NCBI GenBank assembly: GCA_021204545.1
Contig: JAJPZF010000217.1
Span: 1-7,948, forward strand
DNA from: Prevotellaceae bacterium
Lineage (GTDB): Bacteria; Bacteroidota; Bacteroidia; Bacteroidales; Bacteroidaceae
Direction: 5' to 3'
Length of the DNA: 7,948 nt
Shown here one piece after another: positions 1 through 5,657 of this stretch. How positions within the stretch are numbered: the first letter of the stretch is position 1; the number at the start of each line of letters is the position of its first letter. Made by a program: the position numbers and the translations under genes. The notes under the pieces were generated by a model. The model saw nothing but the letters and a program-made list of their open reading frames with translations, made no database searches and was not told the DNA's origin.

Positions 1-97
1 CGCCCAAGCCGTCGTAGATGTCGCTCGAGGGGAACACGAAGCCGTACTCCTTGCAATGCGCCACTATCTTCTTGAAAACATCTTCCTGTCTCTCCAT
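1..97 (-). CDS. glyQS: Glycyl-tRNA synthetase, N-terminal fragment (gene runs off left edge)
   Basis: Reading the minus strand from the ATG at 97-95 gives 32 codons open to the window edge, beginning MERQEDVFKKIVAHCKEYGF and continuing VFPSSDIYDGLG. The segment KEYGFVFPSSDIYDGLG is the hallmark N-terminus of the homodimeric (single-chain) class II glycine-tRNA ligase found in Bacteroidetes, archaea and eukaryotes, unlike the two-subunit GlyQ/GlyS enzyme of E. coli. The enzyme charges tRNA-Gly with glycine using ATP in the cytoplasm. Only the start of the catalytic domain is visible, so the class II motifs cannot be checked. The start is chosen because the family normally begins a few residues before EDVFKK and the next in-frame sequence upstream is the promoter region. 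No Shine-Dalgarno sequence is seen. Confidence 0.88.
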   Translation of the reverse strand, partial: MERQEDVFKKIVAHCKEYGFVFPSSDIYDGLG

Positions 98-131
98 AAT
101 TCTCTGCTTCTTGTCGGTTAGAAATCGGGGG

Positions 132-161
132 CGAAGTTAGATATTTCTCACGACATACAAA
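132..161 (-). promoter_or_regulatory. Predicted Bacteroidetes-type promoter for glyQS
   Basis: On the minus strand TTTG (161-158) is followed by an 18-nt spacer and TAACTTCG (139-132). This resembles the Bacteroidetes primary sigma consensus of a -33 TTTG and a -7 TAnnTTTG about 19 nt apart, with one mismatch in the -7 box. Transcription would begin near 125, leaving a leader of roughly 28 nt before the ATG at 97. It is a prediction by eye only. Confidence 0.5.
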
Positions 162-171
162 GCCACGCCCC

Positions 172-202
172 TTAGCTTTTTGAAGGGAATTGCCTAACTT
201 CG
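172..202 (+). promoter_or_regulatory. Predicted Bacteroidetes-type promoter for parC
   Basis: TTAG (172-175, one mismatch to the -33 TTTG), a 19-nt spacer and TAACTTCG (195-202) fit the Bacteroidetes promoter layout. The -7 box lies only 10 nt before the ATG at 213, so the predicted transcript would be nearly leaderless. No Shine-Dalgarno sequence is present in the gap. The box is identical to the one facing the other way at 139-132. Confidence 0.45.
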
Positions 203-212
203 CGCAGAAATT

Positions 213-2909
213 ATGGACGAGGGTATCACCATAGACGCACAAGCGGAGGAGACTGACACTGAGCGGGGAGAGGCCATCACGCAGCACCTGCCGCAGATGT
301 ACCAGAGCTGGTTCCTCGACTACGCCTCGTACGTCATCCTCGAGCGCGCAGTGCCTCACATAGGCGACGGCTTCAAGCCCGTGCAGCGACGCATTATGCA
401 CACGATGAAGCGCCTCGACGACGGGCGCTACAACAAGGTGGCCAACATCGTGGGGCACGCCATGCAGTTCCACCCCCACGGCGACGCAAGCATTAAGGAC
501 GCACTGGTGCAGCTCGGGCAGAAGGAACTCCTTATTGACTGCCAAGGCAACTGGGGCAACATCATCACGGGAGACGACGCCGCGGCTGCCCGTTATATTG
601 AAGCAAGACTTAGCAAGTTCGCCCTCGACGTGGTGTTCAACCCCAAGACAACCGAGTGGAAACTCTCCTACGACGGGCGCAACAAAGAGCCCGTCACACT
701 GCCGGTCAAGTTCCCCCTGCTGCTTGCACAAGGGGCTGACGGCATAGCCGTGGGGCTGAACTGCAAGATACTCCCGCACAACTTCTCCGAGATATGCGAC
801 GCCGCCATCAGCTACCTGCACGGCGAGGACTTCCGCCTCCTGCCCGACTTCCCCACGGGCGGCAGCATCGACGTGGGCAAGTATAACGACGGGCAGCGGG
901 GAGGCTCCGTCAGGGTCAGGGCGAAGATTGAGAAAAGAGACACACGCACCCTCGCCATAACCGAGATACCTTACGGCAAGACAACAGGCACTGCCTCGAA
1001 GCCCTCCACCTTCGTCGACAGCATACTCCGTGCGGCGGAGAAGGGAAAGATAAAGGTGCGCAAGGTGGAAGACCTGACGGCGGCGAAGGCGGAGATACTG
1101 ATTCACCTCACGCCCGGGGCGAGCAGCGACAAGACCATCGACGCCCTGTACGCCTGCACCGACTGCGAGGTGAGCATCTCGCCCAATTGCTGCGTCATCG
1201 AAGACCGCAAGCCTCGCTTCCTTTCCGTCAGCGATGTGCTGCGCAACAACGTGGACACCACACTTTCCCTGCTGAGAAAAGAGCGCCTCATAAGGCGGGC
1301 GGAGCTGACGGAAAGCCTGCACTTCGCCACGCTTGAGCAGATATTCATCGAGGAGCGCATATACAAGGACAAGAACTTCGAGGACGCGAAGAGCAACGAC
1401 GAGGCGTGCGAGTGGATTGACAAGCGGCTCGCCCCGTGGCGCCCGAAGATGGTGCGCGATGTCACAAAAGACGATATCCTGCGCCTGCTCGAGATAAAAA
1501 TGCAGCGCATACTGCGCTTCAACAAAGACAAGGTGAAAGAACTCATCGCACACATAAAGGCGGAGATGAGACAGATAGACAAAGAGCTGGCGAACATGAC
1601 GGAAGTGACCGCCGACTGGTTCAGATATCTTAAGGAGAAATACGGCCCAGAGCACCCGCGGCTGACGGAGATAAAGAACTTCGACACGATAACTGCCGCA
1701 ACCGTCGTGGAGGCCAACCAGAAACTCTACATAAACCGGGCGGAGGGCTTCATAGGCACAAGCCTCAGGAAGGACGAGTTCGTGTGCAACTGCTCCGACA
1801 TCGACGACGTCATCCTCTTCTGGCGCAACGGCACTTACAAGATAACGCACATAGCCGACAAGCTGTTCGTGGGCGAGACTGAGCGAAGCCGCGCGGAAAA
1901 GCGCAAGGCGGAACTCATACACGTAGCCGTCTTCAAGAGGGGAGACACAAGAACTGTCTACAACGTAGCCTACACCGACGGCAAGAACGGCAAGACACTC
2001 GTCAAGCGCTTCACCGTCACCGCCGTGGTGCGCGACCGCGAATATGACCTCACACAGGGAAAGCCGGGCAGCCTCGTGCGCTACTTCACCGCCAACCCCA
2101 ACGGCGAGGCGGAAGTCGTCAGGGTGACCCTCAGGCCCACGCTGGCGAGAGGCAAGAAGCTAAGCTTCGACAAGGACTTCTCCGACGTGGCTATCAAGAG
2201 CCGACAGGCCGTGGGAAACCTCCTCACGAAAGCGCCAGTGGCCCGCATTTCTCTCAAGAGCCACGGCGCAAGCACGCTTGGCGGACGGCAAGTGTGGTTC
2301 GACAACGACGTGAAACGGCTTAACTACGACTCCATAGGCCAGTATCTCGGCGAGTTCAACAGCGACGACCGCATCCTCGTCATACTGAGAAACGGCGAGT
2401 TCTACACAAGCAATTTCGACACGAACAACCACTACGAGGACAATATCCTACGTATCGAGAAGGCTGGCCCAAGGAAGACGTGGACGCTTTGCCTGCTCGA
2501 CTCCGAGCAGGGCTTCGCTTACCTGAAGCGCTTCTCCCTGCAGGAGGCCTCAGCCCGCCACCAGCAAATCATGGGCGACAACCCGTCGAACCGGATGCTT
2601 CTGCTCACTGACACGCCCTACCCTCTGCTGCAGATCTCATTCGCCGAGACCGAGCGCCCGCCAATGGAAGTGGACGCAGAGCAGTTCGTCGCCGTGAAAG
2701 GCTTCAAGGCAAAGGGCAAACGGCTCACGACACTCGCCGTGGAGAGCGTCACGGAACTGCCGCCCGCCCGCGAGCCTGAGCCGGAGGTGAGCGAAAGCTC
2801 GGCAGAGACTGACGAAGAGAAGGAAGAGACCCCGCAGGACCTTGCGGGAGAGAAGTCGGACGACGAGCTGAGGGACGAGCTGACCGGGCAATTGCACCTG
2901 TTTGAGTAA
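213..2909 (+). CDS. parC: DNA topoisomerase IV / gyrase-type subunit A
   Basis: This is the DNA-breaking subunit of a type IIA topoisomerase, which with a ParE/GyrB-type ATPase (not in the window) passes one duplex through another to decatenate or relax DNA. The breakage-reunion domain spans about residues 27-495: GDGFKPVQRRI at 51-61, the HPHGD motif at 87-91, QGNWGN at 111-116, and the catalytic Arg127-Tyr128 in AAAARYIEARL. A helical stretch at about 428-477 fits the coiled-coil arms of the C-gate. A beta-pinwheel-type C-terminal domain follows (about 500-850), without a GyrA box (QRRGGRG), which favours ParC over GyrA. Residues 850-898 are an acidic, probably disordered tail ending QLHLFE. 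At 898 residues it is longer than E. coli ParC (752) but near the usual Bacteroidales size. The ATG at 213 is chosen because the promoter lies just upstream. The stop overlaps the next start codon (TAATG). Confidence 0.93.
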   Translation: MDEGITIDAQAEETDTERGEAITQHLPQMYQSWFLDYASYVILERAVPHIGDGFKPVQRRIMHTMKRLDDGRYNKVANIVGHAMQFHPHGDASIKDALVQLGQKELLIDCQGNWGNIITGDDAAAARYIEARLSKFALDVVFNPKTTEWKLSYDGRNKEPVTLPVKFPLLLAQGADGIAVGLNCKILPHNFSEICDAAISYLHGEDFRLLPDFPTGGSIDVGKYNDGQRGGSVRVRAKIEKRDTRTLAITEIPYGKTTGTASKPSTFVDSILRAAEKGKIKVRKVEDLTAAKAEILIHLTPGASSDKTIDALYACTDCEVSISPNCCVIEDRKPRFLSVSDVLRNNVDTTLSLLRKERLIRRAELTESLHFATLEQIFIEERIYKDKNFEDAKSNDEACEWIDKRLAPWRPKMVRDVTKDDILRLLEIKMQRILRFNKDKVKELIAHIKAEMRQIDKELANMTEVTADWFRYLKEKYGPEHPRLTEIKNFDTITAATVVEANQKLYINRAEGFIGTSLRKDEFVCNCSDIDDVILFWRNGTYKITHIADKLFVGETERSRAEKRKAELIHVAVFKRGDTRTVYNVAYTDGKNGKTLVKRFTVTAVVRDREYDLTQGKPGSLVRYFTANPNGEAEVVRVTLRPTLARGKKLSFDKDFSDVAIKSRQAVGNLLTKAPVARISLKSHGASTLGGRQVWFDNDVKRLNYDSIGQYLGEFNSDDRILVILRNGEFYTSNFDTNNHYEDNILRIEKAGPRKTWTLCLLDSEQGFAYLKRFSLQEASARHQQIMGDNPSNRMLLLTDTPYPLLQISFAETERPPMEVDAEQFVAVKGFKAKGKRLTTLAVESVTELPPAREPEPEVSESSAETDEEKEETPQDLAGEKSDDELRDELTGQLHLFE

Positions 2910-3694
2910 TGCGAGCCCGGCTTCCGATAACCCTTGCTCTCTCGCTCTGTTGCCTAAGCGGCTACGCCCAAAGCGAGCGGACAACACTCTTCGGCTTCGG
3001 GCGAGCCAACCAATATGACACCTACCTCTCGCCGCTCGACTACACAGGGCCGCAGTTCTCACTGAGCAACCGCACGCTAAGGACCTTGGCGAGGCAGCCA
3101 CGCGTCTCGTTCGAGACGCAGACACAGATAGAGTACTCCTACACGAAGAACCCCACTGGCACCGCCAACGAACACGCTGGCGCCGCACGCTTCGACGCTG
3201 GGTGGAGCTACAACTGGCGCAACCTCGCGCCGGGGCTCTCACTGTCAGCGGGAGGACTTGTGGGGACTGACTTCGGCGTTCTCTACAACACACGCAACTC
3301 CAACAACCCGGCGCAGGCAAGGGCCGGGGCAAGACTTTCCGCCACCGTCGGGGGGACTTACCGACTGCGCATAAAGAAACGGCGCCTGACCTTCGACTAC
3401 AAAGCCTCCCTGCCGCTGCTCGGCTGCATGTTCTCGCCACAGTTCGGGCAGAGCTACTACAACATCTTCTCGCAGGGCAACTACGACCACAACATCATCG
3501 CCACGCACCCGGGCAACGCCCTCTCACTGCGACAGCGCCTCACCGTGAGCATTCCCGTGAGAAAGCAAGCGGTGACCCTTGGCTACGCAAGCGACCTGCT
3601 GCAAAGCAAACCGCACCACCTGCGCCAACACCAGTACTCTCGCTACCTGCTCGTGGGCTGGACCTTCCTAAGGCAACGCAAGAAAACAGAATGA
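2909..3694 (+). CDS. DUF3316 family exported protein, probably outer-membrane beta-strand protein
   Basis: This 261-residue protein starts with a classical signal peptide (MRAR, hydrophobic LPITLALSLCCLSG, probable cleavage after Ala20 in GYA-Q). The mature part matches my recollection of the Bacteroidales DUF3316 family: FGRANQYDTYLSPLDYTGPQF near residue 29, YNTRNSNNPAQA near 126, LPLLGCMFSPQFGQSYYNIF near 168, and a closing LLVGWTF. The alternating hydrophobic and aromatic residues and many short strands suggest a beta-rich outer-membrane or periplasmic protein; a small beta-barrel is inference. The family has no known function. Its ATG overlaps the stop of parC by one base and its own stop is one base before the peptidase gene, so translational coupling is likely. 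No separate promoter or Shine-Dalgarno sequence is seen. Confidence 0.8.
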   Translation: MRARLPITLALSLCCLSGYAQSERTTLFGFGRANQYDTYLSPLDYTGPQFSLSNRTLRTLARQPRVSFETQTQIEYSYTKNPTGTANEHAGAARFDAGWSYNWRNLAPGLSLSAGGLVGTDFGVLYNTRNSNNPAQARAGARLSATVGGTYRLRIKKRRLTFDYKASLPLLGCMFSPQFGQSYYNIFSQGNYDHNIIATHPGNALSLRQRLTVSIPVRKQAVTLGYASDLLQSKPHHLRQHQYSRYLLVGWTFLRQRKKTE

Positions 3695-3695
3695 G

Positions 3696-4697
3696 ATGAA
3701 GCGGCTCCTATACCTTATATTTATATTAATTGGCGTGACCTCCTGCGTGGACGAGGAGAACCTCAGCAACACACCCGAGGGGAACTTCGAGGCGCTCTGG
3801 AGCATCATCGACGAGCGCTACTGCTTCTTCGACTACAAGGCGGAGACGCTCGGGCTTGACTGGGACGAGGTGCACGCACGCTACCGCGCCCGCCTCAGCG
3901 ACGGGATGACGAGCGAGCAGCTGTTCGAGGTGCTGACGGATATGCTCTCGGAGCTGCACGACGGGCATGTCAACCTCTACTCCGCCGGCAACGTGGCGAG
4001 ATATTGGAGCTGGTTCGAGGACTATCCCAAGAACTGGGACGCTGAACTGCGCGCCGCTTACCTCGGCACGGACTACCGTCTCGCCTCTGGCCTGGCATAC
4101 AAGATTCTCGACGACAACACGGGCTACGTGGTCTGCGAAAGCTTCTCCTCTGCCATCGGCGAGGGGAACATCAGCGAGATGCTCTACTACCTGCGCACCA
4201 CGAACGGGCTTATCCTCGACGTGAGAGGCAACACGGGCGGCGAGCTTACTTACGCCGAGCGGCTGGCGAGCCACTTCACCAACGAGCGAATCCTTGTTGG
4301 TTATACCACATACAAAACGGGAACGGGGCACAGCGACTTCGCACCCGCGCAGGAGGAATGGCTTGAGCCTTCCCAGGGAGTGCGCTGGCAGAAGCCCGTC
4401 GTGGTGCTGACTAACCGCGAGTGCTACAGTGCCTGCAACCTCTTCGCGCGTGACATCAGGGAGTGCCCCGGCGTGACCGTGCTCGGCGACCAGACGGGCG
4501 GAGGCAGCGGTATGCCCTTCACCAGCGAGCTGCCCAACGGATGGGCGGTGCGCTACAGCGCGTCTCCAAGCTTCGACGCGAGAATGAACCAGATTGAGTT
4601 CGGCATAGAGCCTGACATCCCCTGCCAGCTCGACAGCGTGGCTGCACTGCAAGGCTACGATTCCCTTATAGAAACGGCAAGGGAGCTGCTGCGATAA
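3696..4697 (+). CDS. S41 family (tricorn/C-terminal-processing type) serine peptidase, lipoprotein
   Basis: A 333-residue predicted lipoprotein: a hydrophobic leader (MKRLLYLIFILIG) ends in the lipobox VTSC, with Cys17 as the lipidated residue. The acidic run VDEEN directly after Cys17 resembles the surface-export signal of Bacteroidetes lipoproteins. The peptidase core shows LHDGHV (87-92), LILDVRGNTGGE (172-183), the nucleophile region NRECYSACN with predicted Ser245, GDQTGGGSGMP (264-274) and EFGIEPDIP (301-309). His91, Ser245 and Glu305 fit the tricorn-like layout of catalytic residues better than the Ser-Lys dyad of CtpA. No PDZ domain is apparent, so it is a short S41 member. The active Ser sits between two cysteines (243, 247). 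The substrate is unknown. It is the third gene of the parC operon, one base after the DUF3316 stop, with convergent genes beyond. Confidence 0.88.
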   Translation: MKRLLYLIFILIGVTSCVDEENLSNTPEGNFEALWSIIDERYCFFDYKAETLGLDWDEVHARYRARLSDGMTSEQLFEVLTDMLSELHDGHVNLYSAGNVARYWSWFEDYPKNWDAELRAAYLGTDYRLASGLAYKILDDNTGYVVCESFSSAIGEGNISEMLYYLRTTNGLILDVRGNTGGELTYAERLASHFTNERILVGYTTYKTGTGHSDFAPAQEEWLEPSQGVRWQKPVVVLTNRECYSACNLFARDIRECPGVTVLGDQTGGGSGMPFTSELPNGWAVRYSASPSFDARMNQIEFGIEPDIPCQLDSVAALQGYDSLIETARELLR

Positions 4698-4699
4698 CC

Positions 4700-4726
4700 C
4701 GGGACACACCCGCACAGTCTTTTTTT
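4700..4726 (+). terminator. Weak terminator-like hairpin after the parC operon
   Basis: Three bases after the peptidase stop, CGGG (4700-4703) can pair with CCCG (4709-4712) around a 5-nt loop, followed after 7 nt by seven T residues (4720-4726). The 4-bp stem is short and its gap to the T-run is long, so this is a weak candidate. It is supported by a similar hairpin plus CAGTCTTTT arrangement at 4833-4864. Confidence 0.35.
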
Positions 4727-4744
4727 CTCGTCCGCCCGAGACGT

Positions 4745-4752
4745 TAGATTTG
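4745..4752 (+). promoter_or_regulatory. Orphan perfect -7 box (TAGATTTG)
   Basis: TAGATTTG matches the Bacteroidetes -7 consensus TAnnTTTG exactly. About 19 nt upstream lies the T-run at 4720-4726 (TTTT/TTTC where TTTG would be expected). No gene starts downstream on this strand, so it is either a chance match or the promoter of a noncoding transcript. Confidence 0.35.
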
Positions 4753-4764
4753 GACACGGACATT

Positions 4765-4803
4765 AACCCCGAAGGGGTTGCATTTGCGTAGCCCCTTCGG
4801 GGC
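4765..4803. repeat. REP-like double palindrome
   Basis: AACCCC-gaa-GGGGTT (4765-4779) and GCCCC-ttc-GGGGC (4791-4803) are each short hairpins. The cores CCCCGAAGGGG (4767-4777) and CCCCTTCGGGG (4792-4802) are also exact reverse complements, so the unit can refold into a single 11-bp stem with a 14-nt loop. Such paired intergenic palindromes are typical of REP/BIME-like elements. No transposase is near. Confidence 0.75.
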
Positions 4804-4832
4804 TTCGACAGCGAGACGCTGCCAAAAACATA

Positions 4833-4864
4833 GCGGGACGTTGACCCACGCCCGCGCAGTCTTT
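4833..4864 (+). terminator. Hairpin with T-tract in convergent region
   Basis: GCGGG (4833-4837) pairs with CCCGC (4851-4855) and, after one bulged A, CGT (4839-4841) pairs with ACG (4848-4850) around a 6-nt loop. GCAGTC and then T4 follow at 4861-4864. It is stronger than the hairpin at 4700 and could end transcripts from the peptidase operon or from the candidate RNA. Confidence 0.4.
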
Positions 4865-4938
4865 TCCTCCCGACAGCGCAGTCTTTTTCTCTCAGCCGTC
4901 CGTCTCACCACGCCCCGCCCTGGTCATGTCCTCTGTCC

Positions 4939-4981
4939 GTTCCGTGACCTGGCGGCAACCTGTTCCCTGACTTGGCGGAAC
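4939..4981. repeat. Tandem duplication of about 20 nt, period 23
   Basis: GTTCCGTGACCTGGCGG plus CAAC (4939-4959) is repeated as GTTCCCTGACTTGGCGGAAC (4962-4981), with two substitutions and one indel. The second copy has GTTCC/GGAAC ends that can pair. It lies just past the stop codon of the HU-related gene. No T-run follows on the minus strand, so I do not call it a terminator. Confidence 0.7.
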
Positions 4982-4988
4982 GCCTGCC

Positions 4989-5378
4989 TCAGCCCCGGTC
5001 TATCCGCAGAGCTATCTCGCTCAGTGCCTTGAGCATCTTCCTCGTCGGGTTGAACACTATCTTGGGCTTCTTCAGCGCGCCGTCCACGGTCACCTCCCCG
5101 GGCGTGTCCATCATCTTCGACGGCACTATCACGCTCAGGCTGCCCAGCTCCCCGAGCTCCACGCAGAGCCCGTCGCTAAGGCCCTCGCACACCACCTCCG
5201 CCAGGCTGACGAAGGCGTTGGAAAGGTCGCCCGCCGCCAGCGAGGTGCGCTGCACAATGCGGCTCACTACTGTCTCCCTCGGCAGGCGGCTTGCTGTCTT
5301 GGGCACTGCGAAGTAGACGGTTTGGCCCTTGCGGTCGCCGACCTGCTGGACCCTCTTTCTGATAACAAACTCTATCAT
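4989..5378 (-). CDS. HU-related DNA-binding protein (HU-HIG type)
   Basis: A 129-residue protein with the layout of the Bacteroidales HU-related family: an N-terminal strand segment (MIEFVIRKRV, VYFAVPK), a helical HU-like dimer region (about 34-66, ETVVSRIVQRTSLAAGDLSN), the signature LCVELGELGSLSV (71-83), where classical members have ..VELGDFGTF.., and a C-terminal VFNPTRKMLKAL (108-119). Relatives bind DNA without strict sequence preference as nucleoid-associated proteins and often appear in many copies per Bacteroidales genome; the specific role here is unknown. The ATG at 5378 is the first in frame and gives the family-typical length. No convincing promoter or Shine-Dalgarno sequence is seen upstream. 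The gene converges on the parC operon, and the palindrome array lies 85-150 nt before its start. Confidence 0.82.
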   Translation of the reverse strand: MIEFVIRKRVQQVGDRKGQTVYFAVPKTASRLPRETVVSRIVQRTSLAAGDLSNAFVSLAEVVCEGLSDGLCVELGELGSLSVIVPSKMMDTPGEVTVDGALKKPKIVFNPTRKMLKALSEIALRIDRG

Positions 5379-5439
5379 TAGTTCACGATTTAATGGTTAT
5401 ACTTAGTGTATCGTTGCGCTTAGCCTTAAGTCGCCGTCG

Positions 5440-5588
5440 CTCCTCTATTAGGGTCGTCAAGGAACCCCTTGCGAGGGGTCCAACCGAACCCCTTGCGAGG
5501 GGTTGCCTTGAACCCCTTGCGAGGGGTTGCCCGGCTCCTCTAATACATGTCTCACGGCCTCTCATAGCTTGTCGCGACATCTCCTCTA
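5440..5588. repeat. CTCCTCTA direct repeats around the palindrome array
   Basis: CTCCTCTA occurs at 5440-5447, 5535-5542 and 5581-5588; the first two copies extend to GCTCCTCTA and closely bracket the palindrome array. They could be target duplications or part of a larger repeat unit. An 8-9 nt match in a CT-rich stretch is modest evidence. Confidence 0.5.
5463..5528. repeat. Array of three 18-nt palindromes at exact 24-nt spacing
   Basis: AACCCCTTGCGAGGGGTT occurs at 5463-5480 (last base C instead of T), 5487-5504 and 5511-5528. Each is a 7-bp stem AACCCCT/AGGGGTT with a TGCG loop. The 6-nt linkers differ (CAACCG, GCCTTG). The starts 5463, 5487 and 5511 give a period of 24, a multiple of three, which is why both strands show short repetitive open frames (PLARG units) that are not credible genes. 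The array sits between two minus-strand genes. Confidence 0.9.
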
Positions 5589-5594
5589 AATGAA

Positions 5595-5627
5595 GGAGCG
5601 CCCGCCACTCACTGTGGTGGGCGCTCC
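5595..5627 (-). terminator. Strong terminator-like hairpin after the discoidin-domain gene
   Basis: GGAGCGCCCGCCAC (5595-5608) and GTGGTGGGCGCTCC (5614-5627) form a 14-bp stem with one G-T wobble (on the plus-strand reading) and a 5-nt loop. It lies 30 nt downstream of the minus-strand stop at 5658. On that strand the stem is followed by TTCATTTAG, a modest T-rich tail. The position and stem strength support intrinsic termination. Confidence 0.75.
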
Positions 5628-5657
5628 CGTTCAGGGTTAATCTAAAGGGTCTATTCT

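Larger units (their letters stand above)
131..203. repeat. 10-bp perfect inverted repeat between glyQS and parC
   Basis: GCGAAGTTAG (131-140) and CTAACTTCGC (194-203) are exact reverse complements separated by 53 nt. Each arm contains the predicted -7 box of one of the two divergent promoters, which probably explains the symmetry. The flanking bases do not extend the match. A binding site for a shared regulator is possible but not shown. Confidence 0.75.
4757..4864 (+). ncRNA. Candidate small RNA between convergent genes (speculative)
   Basis: A transcript starting about 5-8 nt after the perfect -7 box would carry two strong hairpins (4765-4779 and 4791-4803) and end at a hairpin followed by T4 (4833-4864), giving roughly 105 nt with no credible open frame. 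Both ends are estimated. The same elements could simply be a repeated intergenic palindrome placed beside a chance promoter match. No known RNA family is recognised. Confidence 0.2.
4709..4891 (+). repeat. Three dispersed copies of a GCRCAGTCTTTT element
   Basis: Related sequences occur at 4709-4729 (CCCGCACAGTC then T7CTC), 4851-4869 (CCCGCGCAGTCTTTTCCTC) and 4876-4891 (GCGCAGTCTTTTTCTC). The first two are preceded by GGGAC and can form a hairpin using their CCCG. All lie in the space between convergent genes and none is in a credible reading frame. Confidence 0.65.

Noticed and set aside
177..202. TTTG at 179-182 as the -33 element of the parC promoter
   Set aside because: It lies only 12 nt before the -7 box, too close; TTAG at 172-175 has the right spacing despite one mismatch.
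2637..3440. 267-codon minus-strand frame across the parC/DUF3316 junction
   Set aside because: Arg/Ser/Cys-rich composition typical of a shadow frame; both plus-strand genes under it are well supported.
3726..4763. 345-codon open frame on the minus strand opposite the S41 peptidase
   Set aside because: It is antisense to a gene with clear family motifs and a lipobox; it shows no recognisable domain and is explained by the G+C-rich codon usage of the real gene.
4778..5032. 84-codon plus-strand frame beginning in the double palindrome
   Set aside because: It translates intergenic repeats and runs into the HU-related gene on the other strand; no promoter-gene spacing or domain supports it.
5379..5460. 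Promoter for the HU-related gene
   Set aside because: No TAnnTTTG-like box with a TTTG at suitable spacing could be found on the minus strand, so none is annotated although one must exist here or upstream.
5463..5528. CRISPR array
   Set aside because: The linkers are only 6 nt, the repeats are full palindromes, there are just three copies and no cas gene is present.
5570..5579. TGTCGCGACA perfect 10-bp palindrome
   Set aside because: Too short, isolated and not clearly placed relative to a promoter to be called an operator.
5383..5593. Short frames on both strands with repeated PLARG units
   Set aside because: The 24-nt period is a multiple of three and palindromic, so both strands give the same repeating peptide by construction; no independent sign of coding.
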